Shown piece after piece: positions 38,059 through 47,596 of a stretch of DNA of 64,000 nt (the first letter of the stretch is position 1; each line of letters begins with the position of its first letter). The DNA lies in assembly GCA_015061315.1 (NCBI GenBank), contig SUWV01000007.1, forward strand, positions 30,244 to 94,243, in the 5' to 3' direction. The translations under genes and the position numbers were made by a program. The notes under the pieces are model-generated. The model saw only the letters and a list, made by a program, of their open reading frames with translations, was not told the DNA's origin and made no database searches. Source of the DNA: Lentimicrobiaceae bacterium. GTDB lineage: Bacteria > Bacteroidota > Bacteroidia > Bacteroidales > F082.

Positions 38059-39465
38059 ATGGAAATTAAATTTATTGGCGCTGCAAGAGAAGTGACAGGT
38101 AGTAAACATCTTATCACTACTCGTCATGGAAAGAAGATACTTTTAGACTGCGGAATGTTTCAAGGTAAAGGTCTTGAAACCGACGCGTTGAATAGAAATA
38201 CTATGGTTGACCCAGCGGAGATTGACCATATCATTCTGACACACGCTCATGTTGATCATTCAGGATTGATACCTTATTTTTATAAAAGAGGTTTCCGAGG
38301 TTCAGTGATATGCACTCAGGCAACACGTAACCTCTGTTCCATCATGCTGCCCGACAGTGGCTTTATTCAGGAAAACGATACACACTGGTTTAACAAGAAA
38401 AGAGCCCGTCAAGGATTGAAACCTGTCGAGCCTATTTATACGGAAAAAGATGCCCACGCATGTATGGAACTCTTCATTAGCGTGCCACTTAACCGTCAGT
38501 TTTATATCGACAATAATATAAAGGTGAAGTTTACCAATACAGGTCACTTGCTCGGAAGTGCCGCCGCAACAATAGAAATCGACGAGTTCGGTGAAGTGAC
38601 AAGAATTGGTTATACAGGCGACATAGGTCGTAACAATAATTACTTGCTCCGTGCTCCCGACGCTTTCCCTCAATGCGATTATCTTATCGTGGAAAGTACT
38701 TACGGAGATAGATTGCATCAAAATAAGCAGCTTTCTGAAGATGAATTGTTAAGAATCATCAAGCATACTTGTGTTGAGAAAAAAGGCAAACTCATCATTC
38801 CTTCATTCGCAATCGGTCGTACACAGGAAATCGTCTATATCTTGAATAATTTTTATAACGAGGGAAAATTGCCGATCATTCCTATCTATGTCGATAGTCC
38901 TTTGGCAGTCAATGCAACGAATATTTTCCGTATGCACCTTGACCTATTTAATAAGGATGTGGCGGAAGTCCTTGAACATGATGACGACCCATTTGGATTT
39001 GGAACATTAAAATATATAACTAATGTCAATCATTCAAAAGCCTTGAACCAAAGAAAAGAACCGTGTATCATCATCTCTGCGTCAGGCATGATGGAGGCTG
39101 GCAGGGTGAAACATCATATCGCAAATAATATCGACAATCCTAATAATTCGATATTGGCAATCGGATATTGTGCGCCTATGACTCTTGGCGCGCGTATTTT
39201 AAGTGGCGAGAAAGAAATATCAATTCACGGAATGCCTCATAAAGTAAATGCAGAAATATTTAGTATCGATGCCTTCAGTGGACATGCCGACTATCAGGAG
39301 ATGGAAGAATATCTGCGTTGCCAAAATCCAGAGAAGGTTAAGAAGCTTTTTATCGTTCACGGCGACTACGAAGCGCAGGTGCCTTATAGTAAAGTCTTGG
39401 AAAAGTCAGGATTCAAAGATATTGTGATACCGAAACCGGGAGAGGTTTTTAGAATTAAGAATTGA
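38059..39465 (+). CDS. Metallo-beta-lactamase/beta-CASP family RNA-processing hydrolase
   Basis: A 468-residue protein with the MBL zinc motif THAHVDHSG (H62, H64, D66, H67) and the later beta-CASP region, including SFAIGRTQEIVY, ISASGMMEAGRVKHH and the C-terminal HGDYEAQ. This is the bacterial CPSF/YbdA-like branch of the MBL fold, whose members act as RNA endo- or exonucleases in the cytosol. Full length for the family. The last four codons and the stop are formed by an AGAATTA-type repeat array. Confidence 0.87.
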   Translation: MEIKFIGAAREVTGSKHLITTRHGKKILLDCGMFQGKGLETDALNRNTMVDPAEIDHIILTHAHVDHSGLIPYFYKRGFRGSVICTQATRNLCSIMLPDSGFIQENDTHWFNKKRARQGLKPVEPIYTEKDAHACMELFISVPLNRQFYIDNNIKVKFTNTGHLLGSAAATIEIDEFGEVTRIGYTGDIGRNNNYLLRAPDAFPQCDYLIVESTYGDRLHQNKQLSEDELLRIIKHTCVEKKGKLIIPSFAIGRTQEIVYILNNFYNEGKLPIIPIYVDSPLAVNATNIFRMHLDLFNKDVAEVLEHDDDPFGFGTLKYITNVNHSKALNQRKEPCIIISASGMMEAGRVKHHIANNIDNPNNSILAIGYCAPMTLGARILSGEKEISIHGMPHKVNAEIFSIDAFSGHADYQEMEEYLRCQNPEKVKKLFIVHGDYEAQVPYSKVLEKSGFKDIVIPKPGEVFRIKN

Positions 39466-39540
39466 GAATTAAGAATTAAGAATGAGGAATTTTACATTAT
39501 ACATTCTTCATTCTTCATTCTTTATACATTCTTCATTCTT
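39451..39540. repeat. Heptamer-type array spanning two convergent gene ends
   Basis: Units of AGAATTA/AGAATTG run from 39451, and TACATTC/TTCATTC units follow to about 39540. The first half supplies the last codons and stop of the MBL-fold gene; the second half touches the stop of the convergent transporter gene at 39533. The two halves are roughly complementary (AAGAATGA against TCATTCTT), so the array could fold into a hairpin. Confidence 0.7.
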
Positions 39541-40201
39541 TTATTTTCTTCTTTATAAATGATATTCCAGCGTAGGCGAGTGGCGTGCCGAAGATAATTT
39601 CTATTCCTAACTTCATGAAATATTGCGTAGCTATCATCATAATGATGTCGCGCCATGTCATCGTCCCGACGAATGCTATCAACACAAAAGGAACGGTGTC
39701 TAAAAGATGAGCGGCGATGGAACTGCCTATCGTCCTAAGCCACAAGAATCTTCCTTCTGTCTTTTTCTTTATCTTATCCATGAGCCATGCGTTTGAAAGC
39801 TCACCGAGGAGAAATCCTGTCAACGACGCAATGACGATACGAGGCACGTAGGTAAAGACGCTGTCGTAAGCTATGGCAGTGCCTTCTAAATAATCTGGCG
39901 ATGGGAGCCAGACAGCAATCTGCGTGAAGACGACCATGATGATGTTACAGAGAAATGTCATCCATATCACTTTCTTAGCCTTATGATAACCCCATATCTC
40001 TGTGAGGATGTCACCGAGCATATAGGCAAAAGGGAAGGTGATAGTGCCAGCATCGAAATAGATGATATCAAAAAAACTGATTACTTTCACTGCCATGATA
40101 TTCGATACCAAGTATAAAGTAACGAAGAAGGCAGTCACAACCATAAATGGCATCTCGCCACTTGTTCGGTTTTTTAAAGGGTTTTCCGAGACCTTGTTCA
40201 T
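39533..40201 (-). CDS. yhhQ: Queuosine precursor transporter (YhhQ/VUT family)
   Basis: A 222-residue membrane protein with about six helices. It has the family motifs: AGTITFPFAYMLGDILTEIWGY near residue 50, GFLLGELSNAWLMDKIK near 125 and AAHLLDTVPFVLIAF near 165. It imports queuosine precursors (preQ0/preQ1-type bases) across the inner membrane for tRNA modification. A minus-strand TATCTTTG box at 40220-40227 lies 18 bp upstream of the start. Full length. Confidence 0.88.
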   Translation of the reverse strand: MNKVSENPLKNRTSGEMPFMVVTAFFVTLYLVSNIMAVKVISFFDIIYFDAGTITFPFAYMLGDILTEIWGYHKAKKVIWMTFLCNIIMVVFTQIAVWLPSPDYLEGTAIAYDSVFTYVPRIVIASLTGFLLGELSNAWLMDKIKKKTEGRFLWLRTIGSSIAAHLLDTVPFVLIAFVGTMTWRDIIMMIATQYFMKLGIEIIFGTPLAYAGISFIKKKIKE

Positions 40202-40219
40202 AATGATTTAATTTGTTCG

Positions 40220-40227
40220 CAAAGATA
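40220..40227 (-). promoter_or_regulatory. -7 box (TATCTTTG) for yhhQ
   Basis: TATCTTTG on the minus strand, 18 bp before the ATG, predicting a very short leader. Confidence 0.55.
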
Positions 40228-40283
40228 AAAAGAAATATTTATGTGACAAGTTATATATGATTGAAAAAATGTCACTTCTCATC

Positions 40284-40314
40284 TTGCTTTTCCCATTGAT
40301 GTTTATTATCTTTG
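40284..40314 (+). promoter_or_regulatory. Promoter (-33 TTG, -7 TATCTTTG) for the Rpn-family gene
   Basis: TTG at 40284-40286 and TATCTTTG at 40307-40314, 20 bp apart, 22 bp before the ATG at 40337. Confidence 0.6.
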
Positions 40315-40336
40315 CAAGAATAAAAAATCATAATTT

Positions 40337-41347
40337 ATGGAAAAGAATAAATATATCAGATTCGATTGGGCGATGAAGCGTATGCTTCGCGATAAAGCCA
40401 ACTATGCAGTTTTAGAAGGTCTCCTCACAACTTTGTTTAAAGAGAAAATCGTTATCAACAGACTCTTGGAAAGCGAGAGCAATCAGGAAGATGAGTTTGA
40501 CAAATATAACAGAGTCGATATTCTTGCGGAGAACAGCAAGGGCGAGCTGTTTATCATAGAGGTGCAGAATAACGATGAATATGCTTATTTCCAAAGGATG
40601 TTATTCGGCGTCTCAAAGTTGGTGACGGAATATATTAATAGAGGAGAAGGCTATCAAAACATCAAGAAGATTTATAGCGTCAATATTGTCTATTTCGATT
40701 TAGGACAGGGTAAGGATTATCTGTATCATGGCAAGACGGAGTTTCTGGGTGTTAATACGGGCGAGGTCTTAAATCTCAGTCCTTTCCAGCGACAGAAGTT
40801 CAATGTTGATGTCGTGAGTGAGTTGTATCCGGAGTATTATATTTTGAAGGTAAACGATTTTCATGACAATCCGACGACGCCATTAGAAGAATGGATATAT
40901 TATCTTAGTACAGGCGACATACGCAGTGACTCCACGGCAGCGGGTTTAAATGAGGCGAGGAAGAAGTTAGAGTTGGCAATGATGAGTAAGGAGGAGCTGT
41001 CGGCATATTATCGTCATTTGGATAATACTGTGATATTGAAAGATAATATCTACACCTCACGAGGCGAAGGCATGCTAGAAGGCAGAGCGATGGGAAGAAA
41101 GGAAGGCATGCGTGAAGGCATGCGGGAGGGTATGAAGAAAGGTAGGAAAGAAGGTAGAAAGGAAGGTTTGGAAGAAGGCATGAGAAAAGGACGCGAGGAA
41201 GGTATGGTTGAAGGTATAGAAAAAGGTAAAAAGACGATACTGAAAGATATAGTGGCAAACCTAAAATTGTCAGGGGCGAGTGTAGACTTTATTATGGATG
41301 TCACTGGCATGACAAAAGAAGAAGTGGAGGGGTCTTTAAGACAATGA
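40337..41347 (+). CDS. Rpn-family PD-(D/E)XK nuclease (transposase_31-like) with Glu-Gly repeat tail
   Basis: A 336-residue protein of the Rpn/PDDEXK family often labelled putative transposase. The nuclease core has D56 in YNRVDILAE and the E-x-Q pair in LFIIEVQN, the usual metal-binding site. The first 30 residues (YIRFDWAMKRMLRDKANYAVLEG) match the family start. From about residue 248 to 300 the tail is a run of short units of the EGM(R/K)xG type. In E. coli, RpnA-type proteins are DNA endonucleases that promote recA-independent recombination. It has its own promoter and a strong terminator, so it is a single-gene unit with no inverted repeats of a transposon. Confidence 0.85.
   Translation: MEKNKYIRFDWAMKRMLRDKANYAVLEGLLTTLFKEKIVINRLLESESNQEDEFDKYNRVDILAENSKGELFIIEVQNNDEYAYFQRMLFGVSKLVTEYINRGEGYQNIKKIYSVNIVYFDLGQGKDYLYHGKTEFLGVNTGEVLNLSPFQRQKFNVDVVSELYPEYYILKVNDFHDNPTTPLEEWIYYLSTGDIRSDSTAAGLNEARKKLELAMMSKEELSAYYRHLDNTVILKDNIYTSRGEGMLEGRAMGRKEGMREGMREGMKKGRKEGRKEGLEEGMRKGREEGMVEGIEKGKKTILKDIVANLKLSGASVDFIMDVTGMTKEEVEGSLRQ
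41080..41240 (+). repeat. Internal repeats coding for the Glu-Gly-rich tail
   Basis: Roughly 12-base units of the GAAGGCATGCGT/GAAGGTAGAAAG type repeat about a dozen times and code for E-G-M/R-R/K-x. Some adjacent units are almost identical, so unit number may vary by slippage. The opposite strand also stays open here, but only because of the repeat. Confidence 0.7.
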
Positions 41348-41381
41348 CTCAAAGTAGTTTTGTGAGTGAGACTAAAAAAAA

Positions 41382-41417
41382 CAGCGAGCAGAAACTATTT
41401 CTACTCGCTGCTTTTTT
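41382..41417. terminator. Bidirectional intrinsic terminator
   Basis: CAGCGAG (41382-41388) pairs with CTCGCTG (41404-41410), extended inside by AGAAA/TTTCT, with A-rich and T-rich flanks. It ends both the Rpn gene and the V-ATPase operon (minus strand). Confidence 0.88.
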
Positions 41418-41455
41418 TATCTGAAAATCTAAGAAATTTTCAAATCATCATTCTT

Positions 41456-41917
<462 letters not shown>

Positions 41918-41959
41918 TTATTTGTTATTATTTTATTTGATTTTCTTTTGTTTAATAGT

Positions 41960-41973
41960 CACACGTCCGTGTG
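41960..41973 (-). promoter_or_regulatory. Small hairpin between subunits I and K
   Basis: CACACG-TC-CGTGTG forms a six-pair stem 55 bases upstream of the ntpK start, in the largest gap of the operon. There is no T run, so it is unlikely to be a terminator. It could be an mRNA-processing or stability element that sets a high output of ring subunit; that is inference. Confidence 0.35.
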
Positions 41974-41997
41974 CCTCTACATGATATTTTACCAAAA

Positions 41998-42032
41998 TTC
42001 TCAATTCTTAATTCTTAATTCTCAATTCTTCC
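41998..42032. repeat. Heptamer array across the ntpI stop codon
   Basis: Five 7-bp units: TTCTCAA, TTCTTAA, TTCTTAA, TTCTCAA, TTCTTCC. The ntpI stop (42022-42024, minus strand) and its last three codons lie inside the array. Confidence 0.75.
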
Positions 42033-43851
42033 TAAACGGCTCATACTGTTTCGCACCGCCAACAAATCCTGAGTTCTTATAAAACTCTACGAAAGTTAGA
42101 CGCATAGGGTGAACGAAGGCACTCAATGCAGACAATGCAATATTCATAGTATGTCCTAACAGTAAGATGATGAGCATGACTATCGTTCCAACTACTGGGA
42201 TGTCGGGACTCATCTTCATAGCTAAGTCGTTGAAAACTAATCCTAAGATAGAACCTGACAATCCTAAGGCGAACAATCTGATGTATGAAAGCACGTCACC
42301 AAGAAGTCCTGTCGCCATGTTATAAGTATCCCACAATCCTGAACCTATATTGACGAATGGCGAATATATCTTGTTGAGTGGTCCGTTGAGCAAGAAGATA
42401 AACACAGCTCCTACTATCACGCAGATATAGAATGGCGTTCCTATGCCATCGACGAGGAAGGTGACAATGCCGCCTAAGAGTAATATTACCCAGCCTATTG
42501 TTGGAAGGGCAGAGGCGAAGCCTGTCATCTTGGTCTGGTTGATAATCTTCAGACACATGCCGAACAAGATCTGGAATACACCTATTATTAATGATACGTA
42601 GAATGCTGAATACAGTCCGTCAGGTTTGAACATGATACCTTTGAGTCTGTTGACGAAAGGAATATCGACGTCGAGTAGAGGCACTCCGAAGAAGGTGCCG
42701 CTTACGATGCCCATCGCTACCGTTCCGAGTCCTAAGAAGAACACTAACCACAAGACATTCTGCATCTCCTTTAGTTTCTTGCTGAGTATTAAAGCGAGTG
42801 ATACTATAACTAACAAGGCTCCGTAGCCACAGTCGCCCATACAGAATCCGAAGAACAAAACGAAGAAAGGCGCGAAGAAAGGCGTCATGTCTAACTCCCA
42901 ATATGTCGGGATAGAATACATATTGCCTATCATCTCAAACAGTCTTGCAAATTTTCTGTTCTTAAGTTTAATTGGAGGATTGTCGACGCCTTTTTCAGGT
43001 GCTGTCGCCTCGAAATAAATATCCTCCTTCTTGAGCCAGCTGATAGTGTCGGCTTCTATTTCTGTCGGGACCCAGCCTTCCAATGCCATAATCTTGTCGT
43101 CTGCCAAATGTTCAGCGGCTTCACTGACTTTATAGAAATCGGCATCTTCAAGGACAGATTGCTTATATTCTTTTAAAAGAGTTATAGCATCATCGGCGAT
43201 GTCGGTAAGATATTGATTTATGTCAGTCAATTCTCGTTTAAGCTCATCAATCTTATTTTCAATCTCCGACTTTGTCATTGCTGGGAAATGGAAGCTCTCT
43301 GCATCGAGATTTACGTCTTTGCCTTTAGGAGTGATGGTGGTGAAATATTTAAATCCTGCCAATTCATTTACCAAGAAGGCATTGAACTCCTCTTCCCAAG
43401 CGTTGTCATATTTTCTGCTGGGCACTGTGAAGAAACGTACGTCCCAGTTGTTGGCTTTGATCTGATTGAGTCGCTCCTCTGGAAATTTTCCCCACTGAGC
43501 ATAGACGTTGCTATCTTTTTGCAGTGATGCTATCTCCTGTTGGATGGAGTCGATCTTTGCATATTGTTGGTCGATATGATCTATGAGAGCTTCGTTTTTT
43601 AAGTCGCCGAGTCGTCTAGATGCTACTTCACTTATTGACTTATTGACTTGTTGACTCGTTGGCTTCTCCAACAGCTTCACCACATTATTGATATGTTTCA
43701 CTTCTGCCATCTTGGCTTTCATGTTCTCGTCTTGCAGTGTTTGTTTTTTAGCATGTACGTGAACTACGCCATGGTCGCGAAGGTCTGTGAGGAATTTGTT
43801 GTAGTCGCGATGATATATCAGCATCGTGAGTTTTGTCATAGGGGTAATCAT
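42022..43851 (-). CDS. ntpI: V-type ATPase subunit I (membrane stator)
   Basis: A 609-residue protein. A soluble, coiled-coil-rich half to about residue 330 is followed by about seven to eight transmembrane helices. The conserved GDCGYGALL and the later DVLSYIRLFALGLSGS are present; the latter holds the essential arginine of the ion channel. It connects stator stalk and membrane ring and forms the ion half-channels. Residues 64-74 (PTSQQVNKSIS) are coded by a CTTATTGA/CTTGTTGA octamer array (43631-43662), an unusual insertion-like stretch. The start overlaps the ntpD stop by four bases. Confidence 0.93.
   Translation of the reverse strand: MITPMTKLTMLIYHRDYNKFLTDLRDHGVVHVHAKKQTLQDENMKAKMAEVKHINNVVKLLEKPTSQQVNKSISEVASRRLGDLKNEALIDHIDQQYAKIDSIQQEIASLQKDSNVYAQWGKFPEERLNQIKANNWDVRFFTVPSRKYDNAWEEEFNAFLVNELAGFKYFTTITPKGKDVNLDAESFHFPAMTKSEIENKIDELKRELTDINQYLTDIADDAITLLKEYKQSVLEDADFYKVSEAAEHLADDKIMALEGWVPTEIEADTISWLKKEDIYFEATAPEKGVDNPPIKLKNRKFARLFEMIGNMYSIPTYWELDMTPFFAPFFVLFFGFCMGDCGYGALLVIVSLALILSKKLKEMQNVLWLVFFLGLGTVAMGIVSGTFFGVPLLDVDIPFVNRLKGIMFKPDGLYSAFYVSLIIGVFQILFGMCLKIINQTKMTGFASALPTIGWVILLLGGIVTFLVDGIGTPFYICVIVGAVFIFLLNGPLNKIYSPFVNIGSGLWDTYNMATGLLGDVLSYIRLFALGLSGSILGLVFNDLAMKMSPDIPVVGTIVMLIILLLGHTMNIALSALSAFVHPMRLTFVEFYKNSGFVGGAKQYEPFRKN
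43631..43662. repeat. Octamer array inside ntpI
   Basis: Four 8-bp units in register: CTTATTGA, CTTATTGA, CTTGTTGA, CTCGTTGG. They code on the minus strand for residues 64-74 of subunit I. The same octamer family occurs between genes and inside prmC. Confidence 0.75.
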
Positions 43852-44447
43852 AATGTAACCTCCTCTTCTTGACGCATTTTAACAATTTTCTGAGCTGCCT
43901 TAGATAGATTTTCTTCGTCTTCCATGACGCGTTTTATCTTTCTTATAGCATCGGCGAAACCTGGTATCTGCACTTTTTCATAAAGGTTTACCTTCTGTGT
44001 AGTTTTCTTTCTCGCCTTGCTGAGCAACTCCATCTTACGTACCCAGAACTCGCGTTCCAATGTGATGTCGATGAGCGACTTCATATATTCTATGCCGTCT
44101 AATATCCATGCCGGCATATTGAAAACGCTGAATTCTTTTACCTTATAAGTAGCACCTTCATACACTGGTGTCTTTACGCCAGCGATTTTCTTGGTGCTGA
44201 ACTTCACGCCTTCAACAGTGATGAGATCTGGTTTGAACTCGCCCCATAAGCGGAGTATGTCGCCCGACTCTCTTAATATTTTTTCGAGTCTCTCGTCGAA
44301 CTCCTCCACTTTCTCTTTGGAGCGTTTCACCTCGAGACGCAATGCCGACTCCTTGCTCTTGATGGTAGGGAGCGTACGCACGCGTATCTTCAGCTGCTTC
44401 TCCAACTGCTGTAGTGACGTCTTATTATATTGAAATTTTATTGCCAT
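43848..44447 (-). CDS. ntpD: V-type ATPase subunit D (central rotor shaft)
   Basis: A 199-residue subunit D. It has the usual long N- and C-terminal helices that form the coiled-coil shaft turning inside the A3B3 head (start FQYNKTSLQQLEKQLKIR; end IKRVMEDEENLSKAAQKIVK). It links ATP hydrolysis in the head to rotation of the K ring. It lies 24 bp after subunit B and overlaps subunit I by four bases. Confidence 0.92.
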   Translation of the reverse strand: MAIKFQYNKTSLQQLEKQLKIRVRTLPTIKSKESALRLEVKRSKEKVEEFDERLEKILRESGDILRLWGEFKPDLITVEGVKFSTKKIAGVKTPVYEGATYKVKEFSVFNMPAWILDGIEYMKSLIDITLEREFWVRKMELLSKARKKTTQKVNLYEKVQIPGFADAIRKIKRVMEDEENLSKAAQKIVKMRQEEEVTL

Positions 44448-44471
44448 AATTGTGATGTTTTATGTAGGCAA

Positions 44472-45794
44472 TCAATCTTTTTTCTCAACCCAATGCTTGT
44501 CCATGAATTCCTTCTTGATAGATACTTCCGACTGTGTGAAGTATTTGCCGAAGAGATTCCATGCTGTGTCTAACATCTGCTCGATCTTAAGGTCTACGTC
44601 GATGGCGAGTAATTCGTTAGAATATTCTTTTGCGAAGTCGAGTACACGCTCATCGTAGTTTGTTAAGTCGAAGCCGTTTTCCAATTTGGTGCGGGCGTTG
44701 GCGGCGTCGGCATAGAGACGGATACAAGCGTTCATCACCTGAGGGTGGTCTGCGCGTGTCTTCTTTCCTATAACCAATTGTTTCAAACGCGACAAACTTC
44801 TGAACGGGTCGACGATGACCTTGCCGATTTCTGTGTCTTTACGTAAGAAGAGCTGACCTTCGGTGATATAACCTGTGTTGTCTGGAATGGCGTGTGTGAT
44901 GTCGCCGCCCGACAATGTAGTAACAGCTATGATAGTGATTGAACCTCCGCTTGGGAACTGCACAGCTTTCTCGTATATCTTTGCTAAGTCTGAATATAAA
45001 GAACCTGGCATTGAGTCTTTCGATGGAATCTGGTCCATACGGTTTGAGACTATACTCAAGGCGTCGGCGTATAATGTCATGTCGGTGAGAAGTACCAAGA
45101 CTTTCTCGTTCTTATCTACCGCGAAATATTCTGCTGCTGTTAACGCCATGTCAGGTACGAGCAGACGTTCTACAGGAGGAGCTTCTGTGGTATTTACGAA
45201 AGAGACGATATGGTCTAAGATACCTGCGTTCTCGAATAAGTTTTTGAAATATAGATAATCGTCGTTGGTGAGTCCCATGCCGCCGAGGATGATACGGTCG
45301 GCTTGAGCTTTCATCGCTACGTTAGCCATCACCTGATTATAAGGCTGGTCAGGGTCGGCAAAGAAAGGTATCTTCTGTCCTGACACCAAGGTGTTGTTTA
45401 AGTCGATGCCTGCGATACCTGTAGCGATGAGTTCCGATGGCTGTTTACGCTGTACTGGATTTACGGAAGGACCGCCGATCTCACGTTCTTCACCATCTAC
45501 TTCAGGACCGCCGTCGATAGGCTGGCCGAAGGCGTTGAAGAAACGTCCGCATAACTCGTCACTGACTTTGAGGGTAGGAGCCTTGCCGAGGAAAATGACT
45601 TCAGCATTGGTAGGGATGCCCTCAGTGCCGGAGAAGACTTGTAATGTTATCTCGTCGCCCCAGATCTTCACGACCTGTGCCAAACGTCCGTGTATATATG
45701 CCAGCTCGTCGAAACCTACGCCAGTAGCTTTCAAGCTACATGTAGCCTTGGTGACCTTGCTGATTTTTGTATAAACTTTTTGAAATGCACTCAT
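44472..45794 (-). CDS. ntpB: V-type ATPase subunit B (non-catalytic head subunit)
   Basis: A 440-residue subunit B of the alternating A3B3 head. It contains the family region SGQKIPFFADPDQPYNQV in place of a P-loop, and PSKDSMPGSLYSDLA. The C-terminal part is standard. ATG at 45794 (MSAFQKVYTKISKV) is chosen: the frame reaches TTG at 45818, next to the subunit A stop, but that would add eight atypical residues. The gap to subunit A is 24 bp. Confidence 0.95.
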   Translation of the reverse strand: MSAFQKVYTKISKVTKATCSLKATGVGFDELAYIHGRLAQVVKIWGDEITLQVFSGTEGIPTNAEVIFLGKAPTLKVSDELCGRFFNAFGQPIDGGPEVDGEEREIGGPSVNPVQRKQPSELIATGIAGIDLNNTLVSGQKIPFFADPDQPYNQVMANVAMKAQADRIILGGMGLTNDDYLYFKNLFENAGILDHIVSFVNTTEAPPVERLLVPDMALTAAEYFAVDKNEKVLVLLTDMTLYADALSIVSNRMDQIPSKDSMPGSLYSDLAKIYEKAVQFPSGGSITIIAVTTLSGGDITHAIPDNTGYITEGQLFLRKDTEIGKVIVDPFRSLSRLKQLVIGKKTRADHPQVMNACIRLYADAANARTKLENGFDLTNYDERVLDFAKEYSNELLAIDVDLKIEQMLDTAWNLFGKYFTQSEVSIKKEFMDKHWVEKKD

Positions 45795-45818
45795 ATATGT
45801 TATTTTTTTAATTATCAA

Positions 45819-47579
45819 TTATTTGACAAATCTTTCTTCTAAAACGGCATTGGCTTCTTCTTCTGCCTTGTGGAACTCTTCCGATTTGAAGATAGTATAG
45901 TTCATCTGTCGGAAAGCGTTGATGAGTCTCTTGAAATATATAGCGACTTCTTCAAAGTTTTCAAATCTTAATGTGGAACGAGTGACGCCGATGACTTTCT
46001 TTAACATATATTCTTGACGTTCCAATGATGTTGTTGCATCTATCTTATCGAAGGCATCTTGTTGTAAGATGACGAAGTCGATAAACTCAGATCTCCATAA
46101 GTCGATATGATAGCTGATTGGCACGCTGTCGTCGCCGAGGATGTTAATCTGTTCTTCCATCTCCTTACCTTTTATCAAGGTGTTACGTGCTTCATTGACG
46201 AGCTCTACCCAGTTTTCATCTAATTTTTCTTTTGCAAAATCTATAAATTCTGGATATTCGAGATATTTTGAATATGAGTCTAAGGTGTCGATGGCTGGAT
46301 AGCGTTTGGAGTCGGCGCGGTTTTGCGATAATGCGTAGAAACAGCGAGCAGCTTTCTTTGTCGACTCTGTCACAGGCTCTTTCAAGTTACCGCCTGCTGG
46401 CGACACTGTGCCTATGAATGTGACAGAACCCGTTGTGCCGTTGTTGAGATATACGATGCCGGCGCGTGCGTAGAATCCTGCTATGATAGCCGACAAGTCC
46501 ATAGGGAAGGCGTCTTGTCCTGGAAGTTCTTCAAGTCGGTTCGACATCTCACGGAGTGCCTGAGCCCAACGTGAGGTGGAGTCGGCGAGCAAGAATACCT
46601 TTAAGCCCATCGCTCTGTAATATTCGCCTATCGTCATGGCTGTGTAGACAGAAGCCTCACGGGCTGCTACCGGCATATTCGATGTGTTGGCGATGATGGT
46701 GGTTCTTTCATATAATGATCGTCCTGTGCGAGGGTCTTCAAGATGAGGGAACTCGGAGAAGATTTCCACGACCTCGTTGGCACGTTCACCGCAGGCTGCC
46801 ATGATGATGATGTCGGCATCGGCATGTTTTGCCAAAGAGTGTTGGATAACAGTCTTGCCTGTACCGAAAGGTCCTGGAATGAAACCTGTTCCGCCTTCGA
46901 GGATAGGGTTCATGGTGTCGATGACGCGGATGCCTGTCTCCAATAATCTGAAAGGACGTGGCTTGTTCTTATATGCTTTGACGGCTAACTTCACTGGCCA
47001 CTTCTGTACCATGGTGACATTATGAAGCTCGCCTTCTTTGTCTTTTAATGTAGCAACAACATCATTGATGGTGTATTCTCCTTCTTTAGCTACAGACTCT
47101 ACTGTATATTCTCCTTCAAATTTGAAAGGCACCATAATCTTATGGTCGAGCCAGTTCTCTTTCACATTGCCAAGCCAGTCGCCTGCAATGACTTTGTCGC
47201 CGACTTTAGCTAATGGGGTGAAAGACCATTTCTTATCGTCTTCCAATGCTGGTGTATATTGACCTCTCTTCAAGAAGACGCCGTCCATCTTATCTAAGTC
47301 GTTCTGAAGTCCATCGAAGTTCTTGGATAACAATCCAGGACCGAGTTCTACTTCCAACATGTGTCCTTCGAACTCAACCTTAGAACCTGGCTTCAGTCCG
47401 CGTGTGCTTTCAAAAACCTGAACGTAAGCTATGTCGCCGATGATCTTGATAACCTCAGCCATCAGTCTTTCTTTGCCCAAGAAGATGAAGCATATCTCGT
47501 TTTGAAAGACGTCGCCTTCAATTCTGACCAAGACCAAGTTGGAGATGATACTTACTACTTTACCTATTGTCTTATTCAT
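45819..47579 (-). CDS. ntpA: V-type ATPase subunit A (catalytic head subunit)
   Basis: A 586-residue catalytic subunit. The P-loop is GPFGTGKT at 236-243. The catalytic-type glutamate is E265 in CGERANEV. The subunit A-specific bulge region lies at about 110-200 (the non-homologous region). It binds and hydrolyses or makes ATP at the A/B interface in the cytosol. It follows the DUF2764 gene by 17 bp. Confidence 0.96.
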   Translation of the reverse strand: MNKTIGKVVSIISNLVLVRIEGDVFQNEICFIFLGKERLMAEVIKIIGDIAYVQVFESTRGLKPGSKVEFEGHMLEVELGPGLLSKNFDGLQNDLDKMDGVFLKRGQYTPALEDDKKWSFTPLAKVGDKVIAGDWLGNVKENWLDHKIMVPFKFEGEYTVESVAKEGEYTINDVVATLKDKEGELHNVTMVQKWPVKLAVKAYKNKPRPFRLLETGIRVIDTMNPILEGGTGFIPGPFGTGKTVIQHSLAKHADADIIIMAACGERANEVVEIFSEFPHLEDPRTGRSLYERTTIIANTSNMPVAAREASVYTAMTIGEYYRAMGLKVFLLADSTSRWAQALREMSNRLEELPGQDAFPMDLSAIIAGFYARAGIVYLNNGTTGSVTFIGTVSPAGGNLKEPVTESTKKAARCFYALSQNRADSKRYPAIDTLDSYSKYLEYPEFIDFAKEKLDENWVELVNEARNTLIKGKEMEEQINILGDDSVPISYHIDLWRSEFIDFVILQQDAFDKIDATTSLERQEYMLKKVIGVTRSTLRFENFEEVAIYFKRLINAFRQMNYTIFKSEEFHKAEEEANAVLEERFVK

Positions 47580-47596
47580 GTTATATGTTTTTATTA

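Noticed and set aside
40337..41347. Rpn gene as a complete insertion sequence
   Set aside because: No terminal inverted repeats or target duplication were seen; it has its own promoter and terminator like a normal single gene.
41050..41352. Antisense open frame of 100 codons in the Rpn gene
   Set aside because: It stays open only because the 12-base repeat has no stops on the other strand; the plus-strand gene matches a known family.
45794..45818. Upstream TTG start for ntpB
   Set aside because: It would add eight atypical residues abutting the ntpA stop; the ATG at 45794 gives the family-typical N-terminus.
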